DNA of 64,000 bases, from NCBI RefSeq assembly GCF_902170305.1, contig NZ_CABHWW010000023.1, positions 124,001 to 188,000 of the forward strand, read 5' to 3'. The translations under genes and the position numbers were made by a program. Shown here piece after piece: positions 11,871 to 21,119 of the stretch (its first letter is position 1; every line of letters begins with the position of its first letter). The notes beneath the pieces were generated by a model. It was not told where the DNA came from. It searched no databases and saw nothing but the letters and a program-made list of their open reading frames with translations. This stretch comes from Yersinia alsatica. Its GTDB lineage: Bacteria > Pseudomonadota > Gammaproteobacteria > Enterobacterales > Enterobacteriaceae.

Positions 11871-11971
11871 TGGCGGTTTTTTCAACACTTAGACTAAACA
11901 TGATGGGATAACAGTTGCATGCGGATCTCAGGTAAGTATAATTCACCTCGTTCTCCGCATACTACTTCAGT

Positions 11972-12056
11972 GCCGAAGTGGCGAAATCGGTAGACGCAGT
12001 TGACTCAAAATCAACCGCCGCGAGGCATGCCGGTTCGATTCCGGCCTTCGGCACCA
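11972..12056 (+). tRNA. leuX: tRNA-Leu (anticodon CAA)
   Basis: An 85-nt class II tRNA. The acceptor arms GCCGAAG and CTTCGGC pair, the anticodon loop reads CT-CAA-AA on a GTTGA stem, there is a long variable arm (CGCCGCGAGGCAT), the T arm is CCGG-TTCGATT-CCGG, and CCA is encoded. Sequence and location after lptG match enterobacterial leuX, a classic target of P4-type island integrases. An integrase remnant follows 200 bp downstream. Confidence 0.98.
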
Positions 12057-12069
12057 ACAGTATGTAAAT

Positions 12070-12093
12070 AGACCTCAACTGAGGTCTTTTTTT
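12070..12093 (+). terminator. Terminator downstream of leuX
   Basis: AGACCTCA / TGAGGTCT hairpin with a very short loop, followed by seven T, starting 14 bp after the tRNA. Confidence 0.9.
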
Positions 12094-12254
12094 ATGTCTA
12101 AAATCCAGTCCCCGCAAGGCTTCCCTCGCTTTTTCAGTCAACATAAGTCAACCTGATTCAATCTACATCAACTTACTGATGCGGGTACAAATGCGGGTAT
12201 ATCCCGGTTCGATAATGTTTGTACCCACGCAGAACCCTTGAAAGGATACTCAAC

Positions 12255-12933
12255 ATGGCTCTGAGTGATGTGAAGGTTCGTACAGCCAAGCCTGAAGCAA
12301 AAGCGTATAAGCTGACTGATGGCGAAGGCATGGTGTTGCTGGTTCACCCTAGCGGTAGAATTGACTTTATTGGTCTTTATCCGTTCCAGTGAATTACGCT
12401 TTGCCCGTTGGTCAGAAGTAGATTTTGAAACCGCCATGTGGACCATTCCTGGAGAACGTGAACCACTTGAGGGTGTTAAGCATTCGCACCGAGGTTCAAA
12501 AATGCGCACTCCCCATCTTGTTCCCTTATCCCGCCAGGCTCTCGCCATTCTGGAAAAGATCAAAAGCATGAGTGGTAACCGTGAGCTGATCTTTATCGGT
12601 GATCATGACCCACGTAAACCAATGAGTGAAAATACGGTAAACAAAGCCCTGCGGGTTATGGGATATGATACGAAGGTTGAAGTCTGTGGGCACGGTTTTA
12701 GAACCATGGCTTGTAGTTCATTGATTGAGTCGGGATTGTGGTCGAGGGAGGCGGTAGAGCGGCAGATGAGCCATCAGGAGCGCAACTCTGTACCTGCGGC
12801 TTATATCCATAAGGCCGAGCACTTAGATGAGCGCAGACTGATGATCCAGTGGTGGGCAGATTATCTGGATGCAAATCGGGAGTACGTTATTTCACCTTTT
12901 GATTATGCAAAAGTAAATAATCCATTCAAATAA
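12255..12933 (+). pseudogene. Remnant P4-type tyrosine integrase at leuX
   Basis: The 5' part, from the ATG at 12255 with an AAAGGA site upstream, encodes MALSDVKVRTAKPEAKAYKL, the N-terminal DUF4102 start of P4-family island integrases. After about 30 residues the frame jumps to the catalytic half (LVFIRSSELRFARWSEVDF, HGFRTMACSS, AAYIHKAEHLDERR). A full integrase is about 400 residues, so roughly 180 internal residues including part of the core-binding domain are deleted and the reading frame is shifted. The catalytic half retains Arg-box (SSELR) and HGFR signatures, but the final Tyr region reads AAYIHKAE, a diverged form of AYxH. The enzyme cannot be functional. It marks the left end of the island. 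Confidence 0.85.
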
Positions 12934-12988
12934 CCATAACTAGCCTTTTATCGTAATACATCTCATTCAATAATTTTTTATATCACTG

Positions 12989-13018
12989 AAAGCCTCTGTC
13001 AAAAGACAGGGGCTTTTG
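12989..13018 (+). terminator. Rho-independent terminator after integrase remnant
   Basis: AAAGCCTCTGTC / GACAGGGGCTTTT hairpin with a 4-nt AAAA loop and one mismatched pair, ending in TTTT. Confidence 0.75.
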
Positions 13019-13044
13019 CGTTTTAATCAACCTAAAAGGAAATC

Positions 13045-13170
13045 ATGATGGAAAATAACATTTTTTGTCCGGTAGACGCAGATCTGAAAGACAGATTTAG
13101 CCAGATCGATACAAATGACTTTTATCGAGTTCATGATGCAGTACCTCTGAAAAAAGAACACTCAGCATAA
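13045..13170 (+). CDS. Small hypothetical protein (41 residues)
   Basis: Short open frame MMENNIFCPVDADLKDRF... with a good ribosome site (AAAAGGAAATC) 7 nt upstream. It is preceded by a terminator and convergent with hsdR. Acidic and basic residues are mixed, with no membrane segment and no motif I recognise. Its 3' end forms one arm of a hairpin that reaches into the hsdR stop. It could be a real small protein of the island or a leftover of a longer gene; the clean start region is the main support. Confidence 0.4.
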   Translation: MMENNIFCPVDADLKDRFSQIDTNDFYRVHDAVPLKKEHSA

Positions 13171-13192
13171 GTGTGGCAGGACTTACGCTGAG
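13161..13192. terminator. Hairpin at the convergent ends of the small ORF and hsdR
   Basis: CTCAGCATAAGT and ACTTACGCTGAG form a 12-bp stem with one mismatch and an 8-nt loop, spanning both stop codons. There is no T run on either side, so termination is only inferred from position. Confidence 0.4.
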
Positions 13193-16100
13193 GGAGGGAC
13201 GTCCATCACATCACCAACAACATCTCTGTCACTTAAGAAATCATCCGTTTGTGCAAAAATAAACTGCTTTAAAAACTGATCAATGCGAATATTTAGCTTG
13301 AATAGAGGTATGGTTACACTGTCTTGTTTTTCAAAATAGACCTTGGCTTTTTCTTTATCTACCGAATCTTTTAATGCATCGAAGCGACCAAACTCGTTGA
13401 GATTCTTGTCATTAACGCTATCAGCCATTAATGCGATGAGTCGTCCTTTATCTAAACCGAGAGCATTAACAACGGCGTTTAATTGCGCATTTTCAGCGTT
13501 ATCTTTGTAGGTGTTGATGTAGTCTCTAAAAGTATGGCCTTCAATTAACTGCGCATCGCCACGCTGCAAGTCGTGCAAGAAAAGCTTGGCGTACTTTTGC
13601 TCACGTTGGGTGAGTGATGCAAATGACTTATGTAGCTCATTTAATGTGGTTTCGATGCTCGTCGAGTCTTGATGTTGGTTCAGCTCTTTTAAATATTTAT
13701 CAAAGCGGCTGTTCATATAGTCGGCATCGATTTTGCCGGTATCTATTTCAGTTAAATAACCACTGATATCAAAAGGCACATCGCCGCCACCTGCGCCATC
13801 GCTATCACCTTTGGCTACTAACTCTTTATAGCGCAGGACCAGACTCAGGTAAGTTTGTTCGTCTATGCCCAGCGTTACCTCATGTTCTACATCATTCTCA
13901 GTAAAGGAATATACCGACTCTTCCCAATGTAAACCTTGTACTTTAGCCGCTTCCAGGTGCTGGCTAAAGGTGTTAAATAATTTGGCGAATTGAGCACTGG
14001 CTTCTATATCGTCTGGCAGTTTTTCAAAGTTCTCAACACCGGCGCGGACAAACAGCTCGGTAATGTCAGCCACTAATTCATTCATGGTTTTAAGGTTACT
14101 TTCTAACTTATCAACAAATAAGCCGATAGGTTTGTCGCCGGAATAGAGTTTTACCGCATCATTAATATGTTGCTCCATCGTATGTGGATAGCGGTAATAA
14201 CGGATGATTCCATGGGGTTTATCGGGGCCAAACAAGCGATTGGTGCGTGAGAACGCTTGAATAATATTTTGGTATTTAATTACCTTATCTAAATACAAGG
14301 TATTAAGCCATTTAGAGTCAAAGCCAGTGAGCATTTGATCTACAACAATCAGTAAATCTAATTGCTTTGAAGGCTCGGTATGGATGCGCTCGTAAGGCTT
14401 TTTATGGGCAAGGCGTGCCGCTAAATCTTTTTTAAAGGCCGCGTGGCGGGCAAAATCAAAGTCCTGGCCATAACGCGCGTTATAGTCGGCCATAATTTCG
14501 CCCAGGCCCTCGCCTTTAAAGGTGGGGCCACGGTCGCCACTGCCGTCGTTATCAATATTTGGGTCAAATAGAGCCGATACTTTAAGTTCCGGTTTGGCGG
14601 CTTTTAAACGGCGGTAATAGTCAATGGCTTCGGCAATGCTGCTAGTGGCCAAAATAGCGTGAAACTTATTGGCCTGGCTGAGCACATCCCACTCTGCCAG
14701 AATATCTTCTACTACTTTTTCTTGATGGGCTTCAGTGAGATATTGCTCTTTTGGCACATAATCTTCTATGCCTTTGACATACTTACCTGTTGCATCTTTA
14801 TGACCAGCCATTGGCACATCATTCATACAATAATTAAATTTTTTCTTTTTGGCTGCCGTAGACATTGCATCTGCAACCGAATCGGCCTTAGCCTGTTCAA
14901 GGGCGACGGCCTGGCGTAGATCTTTATCTTTAAAGGTACAGACTTTGTAAGGGTCAAAGCCCAGCACATTGCCGTCGCGAATACCGTCGGCAATGCTGTA
15001 GCGGTGTAGCTCGTTGCCAAATACGGTACTGGTGGTATTGCCGTTTTTTTCGTTTTCTTCTTGAATTGGTGTACCGGTAAAGCCAAAAAACAAGGCGCGC
15101 GGAAAGGTACGTTTAATAATAATCAGCATATCGCCAAAGGTAGAGCGGTGCGCCTCATCGACAATAAACACCAAGCGCTTAGCGCGAATTTTTTCAATAT
15201 CCGCAGAATTGATGGCTGTATCTTCATCGTCTACCGCTTCAAAAATATTACTCATTTTTTGAATAGAGCTAACAATTAACGTATCGGCAGTTGCACTGCT
15301 TTTTAATTTGGTAATGAGTACATGAGTATTTTCGGTGGCTTGAACGTCTTCGCCATCGCCAGCAAAATTGCGATATTCCCTAAGCGACTGGGTGCCCAGC
15401 TCAATCCTGTCCATTAAAAAAATCACTTTATCGGCATCTTTGGATTGGGCGATCAACTGCGCCGATTTAAAGCTGGTCATGGTTTTACCTGAACCCGTGG
15501 TATGCCATATATAGCCCCCGAGGCGATCGGGGTTATTGGCCGCGCTCCCCAGTTGCTGCCAGTTAGTTTTGGCCACTTTGTCAGATATCGCATTGGCAGC
15601 GTAATACTGATAACTGCGCATCACCTTAAGCACGCCGTCGGTATCGTCGGCGACGGTATAAAAGCCAATCAACTGGTGCGCCATAGGGATAGAAAGCAAG
15701 GTAGAGGCGATGTCTTTCCAGTGGTTCATGGGTTCGTTATTAAAATCGGCCCAGTTAAATTGATAATCGGGGTTAAATCTGCCGTCTAGCCCGGGATTGG
15801 CAAAGTATTTGGCCTCGTTTGGCTCCATGGCCACAAACACCTGGATGAGCGAAAACAGGCCGCTAAATACACCCTCTTTGCTGTACTTTTCAATTTGGTT
15901 TACGGCTTGGCTAACTGGAATGCCGCTGCGCTTTAGCTCTACATGGATAACTGGCATACCGTTAATCAGTAGCAACACATCACCGCGTCTGTCGTTACGT
16001 AAAGGGCTGCCGCGTTCAAATTTGGGTTGCTGCACAATTTGGTAACGGCTTTGACCTGCGGCGATTTCTTGGCGATCGTATATTTTTAAGCTGACTTCTT

Positions 16101-16410
16101 TACCTAGATGTAAGGTATCGGCAGGGTTATCGCGCTTAATCGCCACGGTTTTGCCGTTAATTAAACCGTTGAGCTTGAACGGGCTTTTAAGTTCTTTGAT
16201 TTGCTCAATAATTTGCTGCATTTCAGTCGCGGTAAGCGGAACATCGTTTAAACGATCCCGCTGGCGATTGTTTTCAAATAAAATGGTCGCCCAGTTTTGC
16301 AGTAAATCGGCCTCGGTTTTATTTTTGAGTATCTCCGGCTCCCAACCTTTGTGGGTGAGTACCTCAATAAAGGCCTGCTCAAATTGCGCTTCGGTTTTAA
16401 AGGTGGTCAT
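13183..16410 (-). CDS. hsdR: Type I restriction enzyme, endonuclease/translocase subunit HsdR
   Basis: Motor and nuclease subunit of a type I restriction-modification complex, which translocates DNA and cuts unmethylated DNA far from the recognition site. The 1075-residue product has the N-terminal PD-(D/E)xK nuclease region with INGMPVIHVELKR near residue 150, then SF2 helicase motifs: HTTGSGKT (motif I, about residue 305), VDEAHRS (motif II, about residue 415) and GFTGTP (motif III). The C-terminal region is helical. It begins 14 bp after the hsdS stop and all three subunits read in one direction, an intact M-S-R operon. It is entire and in frame, so restriction is probably active. Confidence 0.95.
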   Translation of the reverse strand: MTTFKTEAQFEQAFIEVLTHKGWEPEILKNKTEADLLQNWATILFENNRQRDRLNDVPLTATEMQQIIEQIKELKSPFKLNGLINGKTVAIKRDNPADTLHLGKEVSLKIYDRQEIAAGQSRYQIVQQPKFERGSPLRNDRRGDVLLLINGMPVIHVELKRSGIPVSQAVNQIEKYSKEGVFSGLFSLIQVFVAMEPNEAKYFANPGLDGRFNPDYQFNWADFNNEPMNHWKDIASTLLSIPMAHQLIGFYTVADDTDGVLKVMRSYQYYAANAISDKVAKTNWQQLGSAANNPDRLGGYIWHTTGSGKTMTSFKSAQLIAQSKDADKVIFLMDRIELGTQSLREYRNFAGDGEDVQATENTHVLITKLKSSATADTLIVSSIQKMSNIFEAVDDEDTAINSADIEKIRAKRLVFIVDEAHRSTFGDMLIIIKRTFPRALFFGFTGTPIQEENEKNGNTTSTVFGNELHRYSIADGIRDGNVLGFDPYKVCTFKDKDLRQAVALEQAKADSVADAMSTAAKKKKFNYCMNDVPMAGHKDATGKYVKGIEDYVPKEQYLTEAHQEKVVEDILAEWDVLSQANKFHAILATSSIAEAIDYYRRLKAAKPELKVSALFDPNIDNDGSGDRGPTFKGEGLGEIMADYNARYGQDFDFARHAAFKKDLAARLAHKKPYERIHTEPSKQLDLLIVVDQMLTGFDSKWLNTLYLDKVIKYQNIIQAFSRTNRLFGPDKPHGIIRYYRYPHTMEQHINDAVKLYSGDKPIGLFVDKLESNLKTMNELVADITELFVRAGVENFEKLPDDIEASAQFAKLFNTFSQHLEAAKVQGLHWEESVYSFTENDVEHEVTLGIDEQTYLSLVLRYKELVAKGDSDGAGGGDVPFDISGYLTEIDTGKIDADYMNSRFDKYLKELNQHQDSTSIETTLNELHKSFASLTQREQKYAKLFLHDLQRGDAQLIEGHTFRDYINTYKDNAENAQLNAVVNALGLDKGRLIALMADSVNDKNLNEFGRFDALKDSVDKEKAKVYFEKQDSVTIPLFKLNIRIDQFLKQFIFAQTDDFLSDRDVVGDVMDVPPSA

Positions 16411-16424
16411 GATGGCGCTCCCTG

Positions 16425-17609
16425 TTAGACAAACATTTTACTTAAGCAGGCCTGCTTGATGTTGTTAAGTTTGGTGATTTGTTGTTGGTGTTGGTTGATT
16501 AATGCGTCTAGTTTCTGGAAGTAGTTGCCGATGGTAGATTGTTCTTTTTTGTTTGGAACTACTACATCCCAAGCTTTTAACTCATTCATAGGAACCAAAT
16601 TAACCATGGCTGATGCTGGATTGGATTCCGTTAATCTTTTTTGCATTTTTTCCGACCTGATCCACTGCAAAAAGAACTCTGAATCAATACGTTCATCATT
16701 TATTTTCATTCTGATAATTGCTTGATTAAAAACACCAATTTTAACGCCATCTGGCACCCTTGAAACTCTGCCAATTGTTCCAGCTCCACTCATAATAAAG
16801 TCGCCAGAGGTCAAACTGAAATTAATTAATTCTTGGTACTTTTCTTTTGATATATTGTATCGAGTATCATATCGATCATAAATAGCATTGCGCTGTTCAT
16901 AAACAACGTAATCGCTTTTGGCTACAAACATTTCCTTCTTAATCGAACCACCAAAAGGGCCTCTACGAATTCCATCTTTTTCATTAAATATCTCTGAAAA
17001 CTTAATCTCTGCCCACTCCCCACTGAACCCCTTAAACCGAATCTCTGGCATGGTTTCGCCTGGTTTGGGGAACATTTTTTCCAGCATGGCTTTTTTAATG
17101 CTGCTGAGCTTGTCATGCTTTTGTTGGTGTTGGTTGATTAGCGCGTCGAGTTTTTGGAAATAATTGCCGATGGCGGTTTGTTCTAATTTATTGGTTGTAT
17201 AAACTGGCACATTATTAATTGCGATCTTCGATAGGCTTGGTACCCCTGTAGATTCATCATGTTTTTTCCATTCAATTCTTTGAAAAAGGCAAAATAAAAA
17301 ATCCAGATTGAAACCAGGAAAAGGCACTGCATAAAAAAGAGTATCTACTGTCCAAAAGGGGGCTCGTAAAATACAAGGCTTATCTATAGTTCCTTTTCTA
17401 CCAATTCCGATAGCATCTTCATCATTTGACAACGCACTATCTACACTAAGCATATAGCCGCCTGTTCCATAAACAGGTATATTGCCTTTGCCTAAATGCT
17501 TGTAGTCTTTTCCGCTTCGAACATCAATAACATTTGATAAAGCAAGCTCATACCAAATCCCACTAAAATTTTTGATACGAATTTCTGGCGCCTTGTTATC
17601 TACACTCAT
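16425..17609 (-). CDS. hsdS: Type I restriction-modification specificity subunit HsdS
   Basis: Determines the bipartite DNA target for both methylation and cleavage. The 394-residue protein has two target-recognition domains, each followed by a near-identical helical spacer: IGNYFQKLDALINQHQQ occurs once around residue 145 and again near the C terminus. This two-fold TRD-spacer layout is the type IC style. The open frame starts at a GTG (17618) that overlaps hsdM by 8 bp, but the ATG at 17609 follows AAGGG at good spacing, so I prefer it. The near-identical DNA of the two spacers (about 16445-16530 and 17105-17190) could allow recombination that swaps domains. Confidence 0.92.
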   Translation of the reverse strand: MSVDNKAPEIRIKNFSGIWYELALSNVIDVRSGKDYKHLGKGNIPVYGTGGYMLSVDSALSNDEDAIGIGRKGTIDKPCILRAPFWTVDTLFYAVPFPGFNLDFLFCLFQRIEWKKHDESTGVPSLSKIAINNVPVYTTNKLEQTAIGNYFQKLDALINQHQQKHDKLSSIKKAMLEKMFPKPGETMPEIRFKGFSGEWAEIKFSEIFNEKDGIRRGPFGGSIKKEMFVAKSDYVVYEQRNAIYDRYDTRYNISKEKYQELINFSLTSGDFIMSGAGTIGRVSRVPDGVKIGVFNQAIIRMKINDERIDSEFFLQWIRSEKMQKRLTESNPASAMVNLVPMNELKAWDVVVPNKKEQSTIGNYFQKLDALINQHQQQITKLNNIKQACLSKMFV

Positions 17610-17610
17610 C

Positions 17611-20202
17611 TTAATCACCCTTCAATAACTTGGTGAGTTCAGCCAGGCCCTGCATATCAAATTCATTACCGGTGAGTTCGCCCATCATCTGCGCCAGTTG
17701 TTGCTCGGTGGTTTTTATCTCATTCGCCACTTGCGAGTAAGTGACGGCGTATTTGTCGGCAAGGGCTTGTACTTGGCTGGTAAGTTGGCTAATCACGGCG
17801 TTTGGCATGGCGGCGAGTTCAGTGCTTAATGGCGTAATCCATTTAAGGTGCAGCAGGTTGTTCACTTGTTGATCAGTTAATGCTTCGATAGTTGTTTTGG
17901 TTTTTAAGTGCAGGGCAGTGGCGGCATCTTTGACCGTTTTTTTCAGGTTTTTTTCTTCATCGATTAATTTGTTCGCGCGAATGATTTTGGCTTCATAGCT
18001 GTCTTCTGCGAATTTAACTTTGCTGTCTTTTTGTTCTTTCAAGAAGGTTTTGGCGGCTTTGCTTAATTCGGCATTGGCAAAGCCGTCTTGGCTTTCTTTG
18101 ACCGTATCTTGTTCTTTTTCTTCTTCAGTTAGAGATTCTAAAATTTCTTCCAGCGTGCTGGCGATTTCCACCAGGCGGGTTTCGTTAGCGGCCAGAGCTT
18201 GTAAGTCATCACTTAAGTAAGTTTGTTGTACTAAATCAAACGGCAGTATGTGGCCTTTCCAGCCCTCTTGTACTTCAGTGTCTTGGCCGTTCTTCTTCTT
18301 TATAACAATGTTGGGATCAACTTGTTTGGCGGCGGCAAAGCCTTCGGTTTGCATCATTTCTAAATCGGCGCTGATAATTTGCCATTGGTTGTTTAGAAAT
18401 TGGTAAGCCTGGTATTTGTCGATTAAGGCAATGGGGGCTAAGCGAGTAAATAGCTCAGTACTTAATATCGCCTCTTGTTGGTTACGCTTTACGCTTTGCC
18501 AGTTTTGTATTAACTGGGTGTTTAGGTAGTCATCAAAGCCATTAAAAGCTTGGTTGTAGGCGCTGATAAACTCTAACACTTGCGGGTGCCCACTAATACT
18601 GGCGTTGACGTCTTGTTTGGCAATAGCCAGCTCACTGTAAGCAGCAGATTTTGGCGTAAACAGAGTATCGTGCAATTGCGGGAAGGCTTGCCAAAAATTA
18701 TGTAGCTCGGCAATTTCGCTGTTGGGGATGCCGCCGAGCATGGTGGCGTGTAAATCCCAGCTTGGTACTGCCGCAGAAGAATCGACATAGCGCGGTATGT
18801 TGAGATTATAGCCGTTGTCGCGCAGGGTTTGTTTGCTCACCAGCTGTGAAAACTTGTCGATACTTTCACGGTTAATCACCGCATCAGTAATACGCTTGAT
18901 ATCACTGGCTTGCAGTTTGTTGTTTTTGCCTTCTTTCATAGAGTGTTTGGAGGCATCGATCACTAATACATCGGTATTTTGGCGTTTTTGCTTGAGTACC
19001 AAAATCACGGTGGGAATGCCGGTGCCAAAAAAGATATTGGCCGGTAAACCGATAATAGTATCAATATGATTCTGCTCAATCAGTTGCTTGCGAATTTGAC
19101 CTTCTTCACCGCCACGGAACAAGACACCATGGGGCAGAACAATGGCCATAATGCCATCGGGTTTTAGGTGGTAGAGGTCGTGCAGCAAAAAAGCAAAATC
19201 GGCTTTGGTTTTAGGGGCCAGGCCAAAACGTGAATAGCGCGGATCGCTGTCTTTAAAGCTGGGGTCCCAGTTTTGTGAGTAAGGCGGGTTGGACACCACG
19301 GCATCGACATGCAAGGCGTAATATGATCCTTGAGGATCACTGTCATCAAAATACGGCCAATCGTCTTCCAGGGTATCGCCATTACGGGTTTTAATGTTGC
19401 TGGCTTTGATCCCGCGCATGATGAGGTTCATACGGGTTAGATTGTAGGTGTTGGCTTTTAACTCTTGAGCGTAATAAGTGATGCTGTCTTTGTTTTTAGC
19501 GTATTTCTCGAATGCCTCACCGATATTGATCAGCAACGAACCAGAGCCGGAAGTGGGGTCGTAAATTTTGATGGTATCTTTGTGTTTTAACTCATGGGCG
19601 ATGATGTTCGACATGAGTACCGAGACTTCATGAGGCGTGTAAAACTCACCGGCTTTTTTACCCGCATTGGCGGCAAATTTTTCAATCAGGTATTCGTAAA
19701 TGTAGCCCAGTACGTCATACCCTTGATTACTATTCATGGGGATGCTTTTGATCAGGTGCAGTAAGTCGCTGATGGCTTTGGTGCGTTTGCCAGCACTTTC
19801 ACCCAGTTTGCTTAACCCTGTTTCTAAGGTAGTAAAAATGCCTTCAAACAGTTTTTTGTAAGTTGGCGAAATCAAACGGCTAAAGGCTGAAAGCGCATCA
19901 CGCACGTTAGATTCATCAAAGTCGGATTTTGGATCAATCCAGGTAGAAAACAGATTATCGTAGGCAATAAAGTAGCCCAGGTTGCTTTGCACGTATTTAA
20001 CGGTGTCGGCGTCGTCTTCATTGAGGGCTTTGATATCTTCGGGTGTCATACCCTGTTTGGTGACAAACTGCACCAACTGGTCGCTTAGGTACTTGTAGAA
20101 GATAAAACCGAGTATGTAATCTTTGTATTCGTTGGCTTCAATTTTAGAACGCATCTGGTTGGCAGATTCCCAGATTTTTGCCGCAAGCTGCTGTTTATTC
20201 AC
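17611..20202 (-). CDS. hsdM: Type I restriction-modification DNA methyltransferase subunit HsdM (long form)
   Basis: Adenine-N6 methyltransferase subunit. The N-terminal HsdM_N helical domain is followed by the SAM-binding motif I (DPTSGSGSLL, about residue 218) and the catalytic NPPY (about residue 303). At 863 residues it is about 340 longer than the usual 500-530 residue HsdM. The extra C-terminal part is helical with a highly charged stretch around 680-770 (EILESLTEEEKEQD, KEQKDSKVKFAEDSYEAKII) and looks like a coiled coil; long HsdM proteins of this kind are known, and I cannot assign a function to the tail. First gene of the hsdMSR operon; its upstream region to 20300 should hold the promoter. 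Confidence 0.94.
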   Translation of the reverse strand: MNKQQLAAKIWESANQMRSKIEANEYKDYILGFIFYKYLSDQLVQFVTKQGMTPEDIKALNEDDADTVKYVQSNLGYFIAYDNLFSTWIDPKSDFDESNVRDALSAFSRLISPTYKKLFEGIFTTLETGLSKLGESAGKRTKAISDLLHLIKSIPMNSNQGYDVLGYIYEYLIEKFAANAGKKAGEFYTPHEVSVLMSNIIAHELKHKDTIKIYDPTSGSGSLLINIGEAFEKYAKNKDSITYYAQELKANTYNLTRMNLIMRGIKASNIKTRNGDTLEDDWPYFDDSDPQGSYYALHVDAVVSNPPYSQNWDPSFKDSDPRYSRFGLAPKTKADFAFLLHDLYHLKPDGIMAIVLPHGVLFRGGEEGQIRKQLIEQNHIDTIIGLPANIFFGTGIPTVILVLKQKRQNTDVLVIDASKHSMKEGKNNKLQASDIKRITDAVINRESIDKFSQLVSKQTLRDNGYNLNIPRYVDSSAAVPSWDLHATMLGGIPNSEIAELHNFWQAFPQLHDTLFTPKSAAYSELAIAKQDVNASISGHPQVLEFISAYNQAFNGFDDYLNTQLIQNWQSVKRNQQEAILSTELFTRLAPIALIDKYQAYQFLNNQWQIISADLEMMQTEGFAAAKQVDPNIVIKKKNGQDTEVQEGWKGHILPFDLVQQTYLSDDLQALAANETRLVEIASTLEEILESLTEEEKEQDTVKESQDGFANAELSKAAKTFLKEQKDSKVKFAEDSYEAKIIRANKLIDEEKNLKKTVKDAATALHLKTKTTIEALTDQQVNNLLHLKWITPLSTELAAMPNAVISQLTSQVQALADKYAVTYSQVANEIKTTEQQLAQMMGELTGNEFDMQGLAELTKLLKGD

Positions 20203-21119
20203 AATGAAGTCCTGTTAAAAGCAATGTTTTTTCGAAAGGGCTATTTTAGGGTTTTGATTGTACGTTTGATAAGAGCTTCTTGCTAGCGGCAAGGCTTTAC
20301 GAGTCTGGGTAAATGAGGAGTCTGCAGTCTCGATTCCTACCAAGACACCGCGCCCTGAGTCGGCAGGTGATGCCGTGCCACTGTTTGTGTCAAGACCAGC
20401 ATAATAGGTGCCCCCATGACGTCACCGCGTAGCCCTAGCCCCTTAAACCTCACTTAAATAAGTATAGAATTGAGCAGTTTCATCCCAGGCAAGGGCTCTG
20501 CCGTCGATATAAACGCGGGTATGTTGCCCAAAGAAATCGGTTGATGAATAGACGTTTCCACGATTCTCCGCCGCAGGCCAACTCGTTCCTCCGCCAGCAT
20601 AGGTACTGAGTATCGGCAATTGAATGCGATTATTTAGCTCTCGCGTACAACGATTTTATTACCATAAAGGTTAGTGACGTCCTCTCTTGCGATTGGCAGA
20701 TCACAAGGTGAGTAATCGCTTCTGGCATACAGCTAGGGTCGTTTAACTGGTTCAGTGCCGCGAGAGAAGAGAAGTATCAATGGTACGATACGTCGATGGT
20801 GTACCGTGGCGAGAGCTTAACAGGTGAAATTAAAACGATTTATACCAGCCTAGAGCAGCGTCAGTTATAAAATGAAGGCTAGTAATTTCGGACGGTATCG
20901 GTGTTCGGTGTACCAAAGTCAATGCGATGAATCACCATATTCATTGGAGCTCGGTGCCAGGTAGAGATATTACGCTTCTGCTTGGCTATGTTGTAACGCT
21001 TTGCAGATGAACGACTGATTTCATGGTCAATAACTTACAGTAAACGGGGATTACTCTTTTACATTTATGGTGCAAAATGACGGTATTTACATTTTTCTCT
21101 ATCGGGGTTTCTTGCATCT
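20203..21119. other. Gene-poor, degenerate stretch between hsdM and the TIR gene
   Basis: No intact gene. On the minus strand two coherent but broken C-terminal pieces can be read: one ending ...REDVTNLYGNKIVVRES (stop near 20650) and one ending ...RVYIDGRALAWDETAQ...LSEV (stop 20443-20445). On the plus strand a piece ...[20 protein letters not shown]... stops near 20870. They look like remnants of lost genes; I cannot name the families. Confidence 0.5.
20443..20642 (-). pseudogene. Fragment of an unidentified gene
   Basis: About 65 codons without a stop that read like a real protein C terminus (RIQLPILSTYAGGGTSWPAA, then GNVYSSTDFFGQHTRVYIDG), with no start codon or ribosome site and in-frame stops just upstream. 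A second coherent segment in another frame lies just before it, so a frameshifted longer gene is likely. Family unknown. Confidence 0.35.

Noticed and set aside
12319..12400. N-terminal part of the open frame covering the integrase remnant
   Set aside because: The first 25-30 codons are out of frame with the integrase code; the true start was at 12255 and the gene is broken.
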